A stretch of DNA of 64,000 nt, from assembly GCF_900090295.1 (NCBI RefSeq), contig NZ_LT607753.1, positions 2,356,001 to 2,420,000 of the forward strand, read 5' to 3'. The number at the start of each line of letters is the position of its first letter. Position 1 is the stretch's first letter. The DNA is from Micromonospora coxensis (GTDB lineage Bacteria; Actinomycetota; Actinomycetes; Mycobacteriales; Micromonosporaceae). The notes beneath the pieces were generated by a model that made no database searches, had not been told where the DNA came from, and saw nothing but the letters and a program-made list of their open reading frames with translations. Position numbers and translations under genes: made by a program. This document shows positions 7,891 to 15,682 of this stretch, piece by piece.

Positions 7891-8739
7891 TCAGTACTGG
7901 TAGAAGCCCTGGCCGGTCTTGCGGCCCAGGTCGCCGGCGGTGGCCATCCGCTGGAGCAGCTCCGGCGGGAAGAACTTCTCGTCCGCGGTGTCGGTGTAGA
8001 TGTTGCGGGTGGCGTTGAGCAGCACGTCCACGCCGGTCAGGTCGACCGTGGCCAGCGGGCCCATGGCGTGGCCGAAGCCGAGCTTGCAGGCGGTGTCCAG
8101 GTCCTCGGCGGAGACCACGCCGGACTCGACCAGCTTGACCGCCTCCATGGCGAGCGCGCAGATCAGCCGGGTGGTGACGAAACCGGCGATGTCCCGGTTG
8201 ACCACCACGACGGTCTTGCCGATCCCCTCGGCGAACGCCTTCGCCGTCGCGATCGTCTCGTCGCTGGTCTTGTAGCCGCGCACCAGCTCGCAGAGCTTCA
8301 TCATCGGCACCGGCGAGAAGAAGTGCGTGCCGACGACCGCCTCCGGCCGCTCGGTGACCGTGGCGATCTGGGTGACCGGGATGGCCGAGGTGTTGGTGGC
8401 GAGCACCGCGTCGGACTTGCAGATCTTGTCCAGCGCGCGGAACACCTCGTGCTTGATCTCGATCTTCTCGAAGACCGCCTCGACGACGATGTCCGCGTCG
8501 GCCGCCGCCTCCAGGTCGGTGGTGGTGCTGATCCGCGCCAGGGTGGCGTCGACCTCGGACGGGTCGAGCTTGCCCTTCTCGGCGAACTTCTCCAGCGACT
8601 TCCGGATGCCGTCGACGCCGCGCCTGGTGGCCGCGTCGTCCAGGTCCCGCAGCGTCACCTGCCAGCCCGCCTGCGCCGCCACCTGGGCGATACCCGAACC
8701 CATCAGCCCGGCACCGACGACCGCGAGTCGACCCGCCAT
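7891..8739 (-). CDS. 3-hydroxybutyryl-CoA dehydrogenase
   Basis: The product is 282 residues, the full length for the single-domain family. The NAD-binding Rossmann motif is VGAGLMGSG near the start. The catalytic His lies in GTHFFSPVPMMKLCELVRG, and the C-terminal domain has the usual NRDIAGFVTTRL and GRKTGQGFYQY. It interconverts (S)-3-hydroxybutyryl-CoA and acetoacetyl-CoA in acyl-CoA breakdown or C4 unit supply. A GAGGGAG ribosome site precedes ATG 8739, and a TAGGGT -10 lies about 37 bases upstream. The acyl-CoA mutase about 2 kb away suggests shared C4 metabolism, though the two are separate transcripts. Confidence 0.92.
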   Translation of the reverse strand: MAGRLAVVGAGLMGSGIAQVAAQAGWQVTLRDLDDAATRRGVDGIRKSLEKFAEKGKLDPSEVDATLARISTTTDLEAAADADIVVEAVFEKIEIKHEVFRALDKICKSDAVLATNTSAIPVTQIATVTERPEAVVGTHFFSPVPMMKLCELVRGYKTSDETIATAKAFAEGIGKTVVVVNRDIAGFVTTRLICALAMEAVKLVESGVVSAEDLDTACKLGFGHAMGPLATVDLTGVDVLLNATRNIYTDTADEKFFPPELLQRMATAGDLGRKTGQGFYQY

Positions 8740-8775
8740 CTGCTTCTCCCTCGCTGCGATTGAGTGTCTGACTGC

Positions 8776-8781
8776 ACCCTA
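8776..8781 (-). promoter_or_regulatory. -10 hexamer TAGGGT of the dehydrogenase gene
   Basis: TAGGGT on the minus strand lies 36 bases before the start and would give a short leader carrying the GAGGGAG ribosome site. The -35 is not clear. Confidence 0.4.
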
Positions 8782-8837
8782 GTGGGCGAGCCTGAACGAG
8801 GGCTAAGGCACCGGCGGCGCTCCATTCCTCTCACCCC

Positions 8838-8887
8838 TTGCGGCGTGTCGCGGTATCCCAGGGCCGAGATGCCGCAACACGCCGCAA
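8838..8887. terminator. Long hairpin downstream of murA
   Basis: The arms TTGCGGCGTGT (8838-8848) and ACACGCCGCAA (8877-8887) pair perfectly. Inner bases pair further (GCGGTATC with GATGCCGC, one wobble), giving a 50-base hairpin. It is 43 bases past the murA stop on the minus strand and upstream of the dehydrogenase promoter. A terminator is the likeliest role; a small interspersed repeat is the alternative. Confidence 0.6.
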
Positions 8888-8929
8888 ACAGCGGCGGTGT
8901 CCACCACCGGCGGGAACGGGTCCGGGCGT

Positions 8930-10372
8930 TCAGATGGTCAGGTCCGGGGCCTGTGGGGCGGTGCCCCGCTCGACCTCCACGCCGAGCGCCCGCAGGTCGG
9001 CCGCGAAGTCCGGGTACCCCCGGTCGACGTGGTGGACGTGGGAGACCTCGGTGACCCCGTCCGCGCAGAGCCCGGCGATGATCAGTCCCGCGCCGGCCCG
9101 GATGTCGGTGGCCCGCACCGGCGCGCCGGAGAGCCGGTCGCGGCCCCGGACCACCGCGTGGTGCCCGTCGGTCTTGATGTCCGCGCCGAGGCGCATCATC
9201 TCGTTGGCGAACATGAACCGGCCGTCGAAGATGTTCTCGGTGATCAGCGACGCCCCGTCGCTCACCGCGGCCAGCCCGATCGCCATCGGCAGCAGGTCGG
9301 TGGCGAAGCCCGGGTAGGGCAGGGTCACCACGTCCACGGCCGCCGGCCGGTCGTCGGCGCGTACCCGGAAGGCGTCGCCGCGGGTCTCCACCAGCGCGCC
9401 GGCCGAGACCAGCTTGTCCAGCGCCACCTCCAGGAACGCCGGGTCGATGCCGGTGACCGTGACGTCCCCCCGGGTCATCGCCGCGCCGAACGCCCACGTC
9501 CCGGCGACGATCCGGTCCCCCACCGTGGCGTGCCGCACCGGACGCAGCCCGGACACCCCGACGATGCGCAGCATCGAGCTGCCGGCGCCGGAGATCCGCG
9601 CGCCCATCTGGTTGAGCATGGTGCAGATGTCGACGATCTCCGGCTCGCGGGCGGCGTTGTCGATCACCGTCACGCCCCGGGCCAGCACCGCCGCCATCAC
9701 CAGGTTCTCGGTCGCCCCGACGCTCGGGAAGTCCAGCACGATCTCCGCGCCGTGCAGCCCCTCGGGGGCGGCGGCGATGACGAAGCCGTGCTCGCCGGAG
9801 ATGTCCGCGCCCATCCGGGCCAGCCCGGCGATGTGCATGTCCAGGCCCCGGGAACCGATCGCGTCACCGCCCGGGTGGGCCACCCGGACGTAGCCCCGGC
9901 GGGCCAGCAGCGGGCCGAGCACGCAGATCGACGCGCGCAGCCGCCGGACCAGGTCGTAGTCGGCCTCGGTGCCCGGCCGCTCCGGCACGTCGATGACGAC
10001 CGAGCGGGACCGGGCCGTTCCGCCGCCCGCCACCATCGGGTCGACCGGGTCGTCCGCCTCGAAGCGCACCTCGCAGCCGAGACGGCGCAGCACCTCACCC
10101 ATGATCGCGATGTCGGTGATCCGGGGGACGTTGGTGATCACCGTGCGCCCGGGGGCCAGCAGCGCCGCCGCCATCAGCTTCAACGCCGAGTTCTTCGCGC
10201 CCACCACGTGCACCGTGCCGGCCAGCCGGGCGTCACCGGCCACCCGGATGACGTCGACGTCGGTGACCGCCGGGTCACCGGCGTCGCCCGGCCCCACCCC
10301 GGCGGGCCAGCCGGCGGCCGGGTCCGGCCGGGCCGGGATCGTCAGGTCCGGTATCCGTAGGCTGTGCGTCAT
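8930..10372 (-). CDS. murA: UDP-N-acetylglucosamine 1-carboxyvinyltransferase
   Basis: The product is 480 residues from ATG 10372, with a GAGGTGG ribosome site. It transfers enolpyruvate from PEP to UDP-GlcNAc, the first committed step of peptidoglycan precursor synthesis in the cytoplasm. The core begins near residue 40; the [12 protein letters not shown] motif holds the Lys-Asn pair (60-61), and [12 protein letters not shown] lies late in the chain. The loop that carries the catalytic Cys of E. coli (PGGCTIG) reads PGGDAIG here, so Asp170 replaces Cys. This is the known actinobacterial variant that fosfomycin cannot alkylate. An N-terminal extension of about 40 residues is unusual. It is divergent from the adenosyltransferase gene; the two start codons overlap by two bases. 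Confidence 0.95.
   Translation of the reverse strand: MTHSLRIPDLTIPARPDPAAGWPAGVGPGDAGDPAVTDVDVIRVAGDARLAGTVHVVGAKNSALKLMAAALLAPGRTVITNVPRITDIAIMGEVLRRLGCEVRFEADDPVDPMVAGGGTARSRSVVIDVPERPGTEADYDLVRRLRASICVLGPLLARRGYVRVAHPGGDAIGSRGLDMHIAGLARMGADISGEHGFVIAAAPEGLHGAEIVLDFPSVGATENLVMAAVLARGVTVIDNAAREPEIVDICTMLNQMGARISGAGSSMLRIVGVSGLRPVRHATVGDRIVAGTWAFGAAMTRGDVTVTGIDPAFLEVALDKLVSAGALVETRGDAFRVRADDRPAAVDVVTLPYPGFATDLLPMAIGLAAVSDGASLITENIFDGRFMFANEMMRLGADIKTDGHHAVVRGRDRLSGAPVRATDIRAGAGLIIAGLCADGVTEVSHVHHVDRGYPDFAADLRALGVEVERGTAPQAPDLTI
10358..10363 (+). promoter_or_regulatory. -10 hexamer TAGGCT, leaderless start of the adenosyltransferase gene
   Basis: TAGGCT ends 7 bases before ATG 10371 with no ribosome site between, as expected for a leaderless transcript. 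It lies inside the 5' end of murA. Confidence 0.55.
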
Positions 10373-10943
10373 GGCCGTCCACCTCACGCGCATCTACACC
10401 AAGGCCGGCGACGCCGGCATGACCAGGCTGAGCAACAACGAGCAGGTGCCGAAGACCGATCCGCGCATCGCCGCGTACGCGGATGTCGACGAGTGCAACG
10501 CCGCGATCGGCGTGGCGCTCGCGCTGGGGCAGCTCGACGACGAGCTGCGGGCGGTGCTGAGCTCAATCCAGAACGACATGTTCGACGTGGGCGCCGACCT
10601 GGCCACCCCCGTCGAGCCGGACCCGAAGTACCCGCCGCTGCGGGTCACCGAGGAGTACGTCGAGCGTCTCGAGGGCTGGTGCGACGAGTACAACGCGCGC
10701 CTTGGCAAGCTCGACTCCTTCATCCTCCCCGGCGGCACCGCTGGCGCGGCGCTGCTGCACGTGGCACGGACGATCGCCCGGCGCGCCGAGCGGGCGGCCT
10801 GGGCACTGGTCGCTCACGATCCGGATCGCACCAGCTCCCTTCCGGCAAAGTATCTCAACCGCCTCTCCGACCTGCTGTTCATCCTGTCAAGGTCGGCAAA
10901 TCCGGGCGGAGATGTGCTATGGGTGCCGGGCGGCAAGCGCTGA
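10371..10943 (+). CDS. Cob(I)alamin adenosyltransferase, PduO type
   Basis: The product is 190 residues. The PduO signature is clear: [14 protein letters not shown] near the N-terminus (phosphate-binding), DECNAAIG, and [10 protein letters not shown] followed by [15 protein letters not shown]. The enzyme attaches 5'-deoxyadenosine from ATP to cob(I)alamin to make coenzyme B12. That cofactor is needed by the mutase 4.4 kb away. The pairing with a divergent murA is, from memory, also found in Mycobacterium. The start is fixed by TAGGCT 7 bases upstream. It overlaps the next gene by 25 bases. Confidence 0.93.
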   Translation: MAVHLTRIYTKAGDAGMTRLSNNEQVPKTDPRIAAYADVDECNAAIGVALALGQLDDELRAVLSSIQNDMFDVGADLATPVEPDPKYPPLRVTEEYVERLEGWCDEYNARLGKLDSFILPGGTAGAALLHVARTIARRAERAAWALVAHDPDRTSSLPAKYLNRLSDLLFILSRSANPGGDVLWVPGGKR

Positions 10944-11338
10944 CCGTCGGGGCGCTGCACCACGTCGAGGTCTGGGTACCCGATCTCGACGCCGCCACCA
11001 CGAGCTGGGGCTGGCTCCTCGGCGAGCTGGGCTGGACGCCGTACCAGGACTGGCCGGCCGGCCGGTCCTGGCGGCTCGGCCCGACGTACCTGGTGCTGGA
11101 GGAGTCCCCGGCGCTCTCCGGGCGGGTCCACGACCGGCTCGCGCCCGGCCTCAACCACCTGGCTCTGCACGCCGGTCCGCCCGCCGAGGTGGACCGGCTG
11201 GTGGCGGCCGCGCCGGCGTACGGCTGGACGCTGCTCTTCCCCGACCGCCACCCGCACGCCGGCGGCCCGGGCACCTACGCCGCGTACCTGACCGACAACC
11301 AGGGCTACGAGGTCGAACTGGTCGCCGGGGGCGACTGA
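10919..11338 (+). CDS. VOC (glyoxalase/bleomycin-resistance fold) protein
   Basis: The product is 139 residues. ATG 10919 is chosen because GGAG lies 8 bases upstream; it overlaps the adenosyltransferase end in another frame. A downstream GTG (10949) would give a shorter protein. The two beta-alpha-beta-beta-beta modules of the VOC superfamily are visible: LHHVEVWVPDLDAA, then GLNHLALHAG, ending in YEVELVAGG. The His and Glu positions fit metal ligands. VOC proteins include glyoxalases, dioxygenases and drug-binding proteins, so activity cannot be named. Confidence 0.8.
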   Translation: MGAGRQALTVGALHHVEVWVPDLDAATTSWGWLLGELGWTPYQDWPAGRSWRLGPTYLVLEESPALSGRVHDRLAPGLNHLALHAGPPAEVDRLVAAAPAYGWTLLFPDRHPHAGGPGTYAAYLTDNQGYEVELVAGGD

Positions 11339-11342
11339 GCGG

Positions 11343-12053
11343 TCAGCACCGGTCGAGGGCGCCGCGCCGCGCCGGCGCCCCCCGCCGTCCGCCGGGCCGC
11401 CGCGAACCCCCCGGCCCGGACGGCCGGCGGGCGTGCCGCACCGGACCCGGACAGGACCGCCGGCGGGCCCGCCGCCGGCGCACGGCCACCACCGCCGTGC
11501 CGACCACGACCAGCCCGAGCCCGGCCAGCGCCGGGACGCCGGTCGGCACCGTGCCGACCGCCCATCCGAGCAGCACCGTCCCCGGCACCCAGACCAGCAC
11601 CGCGAGCCCGTCGAAGAGCACGAACCGGGAGTACGGCAGGCCGGCCGCGCCCGCCACCCGGGGCATCAGGGTACGCACGAACGCCGTCCACCGGCCCAGC
11701 AGCACCGCCGGCCCGCCCCGCCGGGAGATCAGCTCCTCCGTGCGGCGCCACCGGTCCGCCTCGATCCACCGCCCCATCCGGCCCTCGCGCAGCCGTGACC
11801 CGAGCAGCCGCCCCTCCAGGTAGCCGAGCTGGTCCCCGGCGAAGGCCGCGGCCGTGGTCACCGCCAGCGCCGTCGGCAGCTCCAGCTGCCCGGCCCGGGC
11901 CAGCAGCCCCACCGTGAGCATGGTGGTCGCCGCGGGCAGCAGGACGCCGACGAGCAGCCCCACCTCGGCGGCGAGCAGCAGCGCCGCCACCAGCAGGACG
12001 ACGCCGGGCGGGAGGGTGCCGAGCCGGTCGAGCAGAGAATCGAGGACTGTCAC
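11343..12053 (-). CDS. DedA/VTT-domain membrane protein
   Basis: The product is 236 residues with an N-terminal hydrophobic segment (VVLLVAALLLAAEVGLLVG) and the DedA core. Family motifs include FAGDQLGYLEGR, GRWTAFVRTLMPRVAG and GLPYSRFVLFDGLAVLVW. DedA proteins are membrane transport proteins linked to lipid carrier (undecaprenyl phosphate) recycling and envelope balance; the cargo here is inference. The last 45 residues are Arg/Pro/Gly-rich and likely disordered. It converges with the VOC gene, only 4 bases apart. Confidence 0.85.
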   Translation of the reverse strand: MTVLDSLLDRLGTLPPGVVLLVAALLLAAEVGLLVGVLLPAATTMLTVGLLARAGQLELPTALAVTTAAAFAGDQLGYLEGRLLGSRLREGRMGRWIEADRWRRTEELISRRGGPAVLLGRWTAFVRTLMPRVAGAAGLPYSRFVLFDGLAVLVWVPGTVLLGWAVGTVPTGVPALAGLGLVVVGTAVVAVRRRRARRRSCPGPVRHARRPSGPGGSRRPGGRRGAPARRGALDRC

Positions 12054-12134
12054 CTGTCGAGCGTGCCGGGCGGGGAACGCCCCGCCGGTCCTCCCGCCGG
12101 TCGCCGGCCCTCCTCCCAGTGGCCGGACGTCGCC

Positions 12135-12830
12135 CTAGGGGGCACCCGGGTCCGGCACCGGGCGGAAGTCGTCGTCGACCAGCCCCAACCGGTGGGCCAC
12201 CACCGCCGCCTGCACCCGGTTGCGCAGCTCCAGCTTCTCCATGGCGGCGGAGACGTGCGTCTTCACGGTCGTCACCCCCAGGTGCAGCCGGACGCCGATC
12301 TCCGCGTTCGACAGCCCCGCCCCGACCAGCGCCAGCACCTCACGCTCCCGGAGGCTGAGCAGACGCCTGCCGGACTCCGCCGCCGGCCCGGGGTGTACCT
12401 CCTGCTCGTGCGCGGCGACCGCCCGCCGGACTATCCGGGCCAGCACGTCCGGGGCGAGCAGCGACTCGCCCCGTGCAGCCCGGCGCACCGCGTCGATCAG
12501 GTCCTCCGGCGCGCCGTCCTTCACCAGGTAGCCGATCGCGCCCGCGCCCAGCGCGCCGTAGACGTTCTCGTCGTCGGCGAAGGTGGACAGCACCACCACC
12601 CGCGCGCCCGGGTGCCGGTCCAGGATCCGCCGGGTCGCCTCGATACCGTCCAGGCGGGGCATCCGCAGATCCATCAGCACCACGTCCGGTCGCAACCGCT
12701 CGGTGAGCCGGACCGCCTCGGCGCCGTCGCCGGCCTCGCCGACCACCTCCAGGTCGCCGGCGGTCCGCAGCAGCAGGCCGACACCGGCGCGGACCAGCGC
12801 CTGGTCGTCGACGACGAGCACCCTGATCAC
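12135..12830 (-). CDS. NarL/LuxR-type response regulator
   Basis: The product is 231 residues from GTG 12830, which overlaps the kinase stop by 4 bases (GTGA). The receiver domain has Asp8/Asp9, phospho-acceptor Asp54 in VVLMDLRMP, and the conserved Lys in YLVKDGAP. The C-terminal LuxR-type helix-turn-helix reads LSLREREVLALVGAGLSNAEI then TVKTHVSAAMEKL, here split by a short stretch. It is the partner of the kinase just upstream in the same transcript. No ABC exporter follows, so its target genes are unknown. Confidence 0.93.
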   Translation of the reverse strand: MIRVLVVDDQALVRAGVGLLLRTAGDLEVVGEAGDGAEAVRLTERLRPDVVLMDLRMPRLDGIEATRRILDRHPGARVVVLSTFADDENVYGALGAGAIGYLVKDGAPEDLIDAVRRAARGESLLAPDVLARIVRRAVAAHEQEVHPGPAAESGRRLLSLREREVLALVGAGLSNAEIGVRLHLGVTTVKTHVSAAMEKLELRNRVQAAVVAHRLGLVDDDFRPVPDPGAP

Positions 12831-13999
12831 GTGTTCTCCCTGATCGGCAGCCGGACCCGCACCCGCCATCCACCACCGGGTGTGGGGCCTGCCGTGAGCG
12901 TGCCACCGAGCAGGCCGACCCGCTCGCGCATCCCGGCCAACCCGTACCCGGAGGGCGGCAGCGCCGGCCGTGGCCGCTCCGGGCCGCTGTCCCGCACCTC
13001 CACCAGCAGGGCGCCGTCGGCGACCCGGATGTCCACCGAGGCGACCGCCCCGGGGCCGGCGTGCTTCAACGTGTTCGTCAGCGACTCCCGTACCACCCGC
13101 GCCGCCGTCGTCCGCAGCACCAGCGGAGTGGCGGACAACGCCGGGGACATCGTCGTACCGACCGCCACACCCGCCTCCCGGACCACCTGCTCGGCGTCTC
13201 GGATGAGCTGCTCCGGTTCGAGCTGTCCGGCGGCCGGCTCGACCGTCTCCGGGTCGCGCAGCACGTCCAGTAGTTCCCGCAGCTCGTCCAGCACGTGCGC
13301 GGCGGTGTCCCGCAGCTCGCCCAGCGCGGTGACCGCCTCGTCGGTCCGGCCGGTGTGCTGCACCGCGTACCGGGCGGAGCCGGCGCGCAGCGCGATCGCA
13401 CCGATGTGGTGGGCGAGGATGTCGTGCAGGTCGCGGGCGATCATGGCCCGCTCGGCCAGCCGGGCGGCCAGCGTCTCCGCCGCACGCCGGCTCTCCGCCT
13501 CCCGGACCCGCTCCTCCGCCACCCGGGCAGCGGTCCGCACCCCGCGCAGGTAGCGGCCGAAGGCGACCGGCGCGGTGACCATCGCGGCGAGCATGACCAG
13601 CCGCACCGCCCCCGCGCCGCCGGCCAGGATCTGCTCGTTGCCCGGATCGATGACGTTGACCAGGGTCACCGTCCAGAAGAGCAGCAGCCCGGCGACGGTG
13701 GCCGCCCAGCCCGTCCGGTACGCCACGAAGCCCAGCGCGATCCCGGCCGCCAGTTGGGGGTTGTCCGCCCCGGTGGGGGTCACCGTGTCGGCCACCAGCA
13801 GCAACACCGACTCCACCGCCAGCACCGCCCACGGCGCCCGGCGTACGCCGACCAGCACCAGCCCGGCCGCGACGGCGAACGCGCCGGCCCACTCCTCCCG
13901 GGGCACCGCGGGCACCGTCAGCCGGGTGGTGGCGTAGCCGAGCACGGCCGTGGTCAGCCCGAGCAGCAGCTCCGGCCACCAGCCACGTAGACGTCCCAC
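12827..13999 (-). CDS. NarL-family sensor histidine kinase
   Basis: The product is 390 residues. Residues 1-150 hold about five membrane helices with short loops, so the stimulus is probably sensed in or near the membrane. A coiled coil leads to the HisKA_3 motif, ARDLHDILAHH, with phospho-acceptor His192. The HATPase domain follows, with ESLTNTLKHAG and SGYGLAGMRERV. It phosphorylates the regulator encoded next. GTG 13999 is preceded by TAGGGT and 6 bases, a leaderless start. Confidence 0.93.
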   Translation of the reverse strand: MGRLRGWWPELLLGLTTAVLGYATTRLTVPAVPREEWAGAFAVAAGLVLVGVRRAPWAVLAVESVLLLVADTVTPTGADNPQLAAGIALGFVAYRTGWAATVAGLLLFWTVTLVNVIDPGNEQILAGGAGAVRLVMLAAMVTAPVAFGRYLRGVRTAARVAEERVREAESRRAAETLAARLAERAMIARDLHDILAHHIGAIALRAGSARYAVQHTGRTDEAVTALGELRDTAAHVLDELRELLDVLRDPETVEPAAGQLEPEQLIRDAEQVVREAGVAVGTTMSPALSATPLVLRTTAARVVRESLTNTLKHAGPGAVASVDIRVADGALLVEVRDSGPERPRPALPPSGYGLAGMRERVGLLGGTLTAGPTPGGGWRVRVRLPIRENT

Positions 14000-14005
14000 C
14001 CGGCC

Positions 14006-14011
14006 ACCCTA
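14006..14011 (-). promoter_or_regulatory. -10 hexamer TAGGGT, leaderless start of the two-component operon
   Basis: TAGGGT on the minus strand ends 6 bases before GTG 13999. No ribosome site is present. Confidence 0.5.
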
Positions 14012-14136
14012 CGGATGCCGGACCGGGTCCCCGGTCCTCCCGCCGGTCGCCGCCCCTCCTCCGGGTGGCCGGTCCGGGCCCTGCGGGTGGCCGGGAGCGC
14101 GCCCGGCGGCACGAGGCCGGCGGATCACCGGCGGCA

Positions 14137-14142
14137 TAGCGT
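14137..14142 (+). promoter_or_regulatory. -10 hexamer TAGCGT, leaderless start
   Basis: TAGCGT ends 8 bases before ATG 14151, with no ribosome site between. Confidence 0.5.
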
Positions 14143-14150
14143 CGATCAGC

Positions 14151-14750
14151 ATGATCGCCGACACCGCCACCTTCCTCGGCCAGTTCACCCGGCACCCGTT
14201 GTCCGTGGGCGCACTGGTGCCCAGCAGCGCCACGCTGGCCCGGGACATCACCGCCGCGGTGCCCCGCACGGGCTGCCCGGTCGTGGTCGAACTCGGTCCC
14301 GGCACCGGCGCCTTCACCCGGGCGATCCAGGAGCGGCTGGACGGGCGCGGCCACCACCTCGCCGTGGAACTCAACCCGACCTTCGCCGCCGCCCTCGCCG
14401 CGCGCCACCCTGGCGTCGAGGTGGTCACCGGTGACGCGGCCGACGTCGACACCCTGCTCGCCACCCGGGGGCACCGGCGGGCCGACGTGGTGGTCAGTGG
14501 GCTGCCGTGGGCGGTCCTCGGGGCGGCCCGGCAGCAGACGATCATGGGTGGGGTCCTGCGTACGCTCGACGCGGACGGTGTCTTCACCACGTTCGCGTAC
14601 CGGCACGCCCTGGTGGCGCCGGCGGCCCGGCGGTTCCGCGGGCTGCTGGCCGGACGCTTCGACGAGGTCACGGTGGGGCGGACGGTGTGGGGGAACCTGC
14701 CCCCGGCCCTCGTCTACCACTGCCGCCGGCCGCTGAGCCCCGGCCGCTGA
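14151..14750 (+). CDS. Class I SAM-dependent methyltransferase (phospholipid N-methyltransferase-like)
   Basis: The product is 199 residues from ATG 14151; upstream frame is rejected because it reads Pro/Arg-rich and a -10 sits 8 bases before the ATG. The start (FLGQFTRHPLSVGALVPSS) and the SAM-binding motif VVELGPGTGAFTRAI resemble PmtA-type phospholipid methyltransferases and the related rRNA adenine dimethylases. The later SGLPWAV takes the place of the NPPY-like catalytic motif. A lipid head group is the more likely substrate, but this is inference. It is divergent from the two-component operon. Confidence 0.75.
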   Translation: MIADTATFLGQFTRHPLSVGALVPSSATLARDITAAVPRTGCPVVVELGPGTGAFTRAIQERLDGRGHHLAVELNPTFAAALAARHPGVEVVTGDAADVDTLLATRGHRRADVVVSGLPWAVLGAARQQTIMGGVLRTLDADGVFTTFAYRHALVAPAARRFRGLLAGRFDEVTVGRTVWGNLPPALVYHCRRPLSPGR

Positions 14751-14766
14751 GCGGATCCGTGCGGCG

Positions 14767-14789
14767 TCCCGCCCGACCCCCGGGTGGGA
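14767..14789. terminator. Weak terminator hairpin
   Basis: A 9-bp stem with one G-T pair (14767-14775 with 14781-14789) and a 5-base loop lies between the convergent methyltransferase and DUF2550 genes. Confidence 0.45.
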
Positions 14790-15245
14790 TCAGGCGGCGG
14801 GCCAGTCCTGGGAGGCCAGACGCGGCGAGGCCGCCCCGGGCGGGGCGGCCTCGAGCCAGGACAGGAATCCGGTGACCGTGGAGCGCGCCATGGCGATCTC
14901 GACGGGCGCGTGCTGACTGGTACAGCGGAGGATCACCCAGTCGGCCGGCATGGAGAAGCGCTCCTGCCCCTCCGGCAGCCGACGCCGCTCCACGATCAAC
15001 TCCTTGCGGGAGAGCACCCGCTTGGGTCGGAGCGCGAAGCTGAACAGCCGGTACCACCGGAGTTCGTCGCCGACGAAACGACCGAATCCGGGAGACCAGC
15101 CGCGACCGTCGAGGACCGTGGTGACCCGTACGCCGAGCCGGATGATGCCCCCGCTACGGGTGACCACCGCCCGACGGACGAAAAGGATCAGGATTGCGGC
15201 GAGGACCACCGCGATGCCGATTCCGATCCCTTCCACGATCTCCAT
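14790..15245 (-). CDS. DUF2550 membrane protein
   Basis: The product is 151 residues. One N-terminal membrane segment (IGIAVVLAAILILFV, about 8-24) is followed by a cytoplasmic domain of about 125 residues with RGWSPGFGRFVGDELRWYRLFS and CTSQHAPVEIAMARSTVTGFLSWLE, each cited in part. DUF2550 genes sit directly after atpC in many actinobacteria (Rv1312 in M. tuberculosis, from memory). The start is 12 bases after the atpC stop, so the two are co-transcribed. Role is unknown; PH-like phosphoinositide-type folds have been suggested for related domains. Confidence 0.8.
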   Translation of the reverse strand: MEIVEGIGIGIAVVLAAILILFVRRAVVTRSGGIIRLGVRVTTVLDGRGWSPGFGRFVGDELRWYRLFSFALRPKRVLSRKELIVERRRLPEGQERFSMPADWVILRCTSQHAPVEIAMARSTVTGFLSWLEAAPPGAASPRLASQDWPAA

Positions 15246-15257
15246 CGGCGGATCGGC

Positions 15258-15536
15258 TCAGCGGGCCGGAGTGGCCGGGGTGGCGCTCTCGGCGAGGACG
15301 GTCACGCCCTCACCGGTCACCGACAGGAAGCCGCCGGCGACGTCGTAGGCGACCTGCTCGCCGCCGGCCTGCTTGATGCGGACCTGGCTGGGCTCCGCGA
15401 GCTGGCCGAGCAGGGGCGCGTGCCCCGGCAGCACACCCAGCTCACCCTCGGTCGTCCGGGCGACGACCATCTCGGCCTCGCCGGACCAGACCTTCTCCTC
15501 GACGGCTACGAGCTCGACGTGAAGCTGCTGTGCCAC
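15258..15536 (-). CDS. atpC: ATP synthase epsilon subunit, lacking the C-terminal helical domain
   Basis: The product is only 92 residues, starting at GTG 15536 with AAGGAG upstream. The N-terminal beta-sandwich that joins epsilon to gamma and the c-ring is complete ([49 protein letters not shown]). The chain stops just after it with an Ala/Thr/Pro tail. The two C-terminal helices, which in other bacteria bind ATP or block hydrolysis, are absent; M. tuberculosis and Streptomyces epsilons are about 120 residues, from memory. The DUF2550 gene begins 12 bases later, so no hidden frameshifted domain is present. It is separated from atpD by an LCP gene and two hairpins, and has its own promoter. 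Confidence 0.95.
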   Translation of the reverse strand: MAQQLHVELVAVEEKVWSGEAEMVVARTTEGELGVLPGHAPLLGQLAEPSQVRIKQAGGEQVAYDVAGGFLSVTGEGVTVLAESATPATPAR

Positions 15537-15569
15537 GCTGTCTCCTTGCTGCGGCGGCGGATTGTCGAA

Positions 15570-15599
15570 AGTCTAGTCCCGCCACCGTGGGCGACCCAA
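15570..15599 (-). promoter_or_regulatory. atpC promoter (TTGGGT-N18-TAGACT)
   Basis: On the minus strand a -35 TTGGGT (15594-15599) and a -10 TAGACT (15570-15575) are 18 bases apart. They lie about 35 bases upstream of the atpC start, past the LCP terminator. This is one of the better -35/-10 pairs in the window. Confidence 0.6.
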
Positions 15600-15644
15600 C
15601 GCGGGTGGCGAGACCTGCGCCACCGCGCCGTCGACACGCCAGAG

Positions 15645-15667
15645 CGGGCCGGCACCGCGCCGGCCCG
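15645..15667 (-). terminator. Terminator hairpin after the LCP gene
   Basis: A perfect 9-bp stem (15645-15653 with 15659-15667) with a 5-base loop lies 15 bases past the LCP stop codon and upstream of the atpC promoter. Confidence 0.65.
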
Positions 15668-15682
15668 GTCGGGGCGGGGGGG

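Noticed and set aside
15246..15257. Frameshift that hides the rest of AtpC
   Set aside because: Only 12 bases separate the atpC stop from the next gene, which starts cleanly with its own membrane helix.
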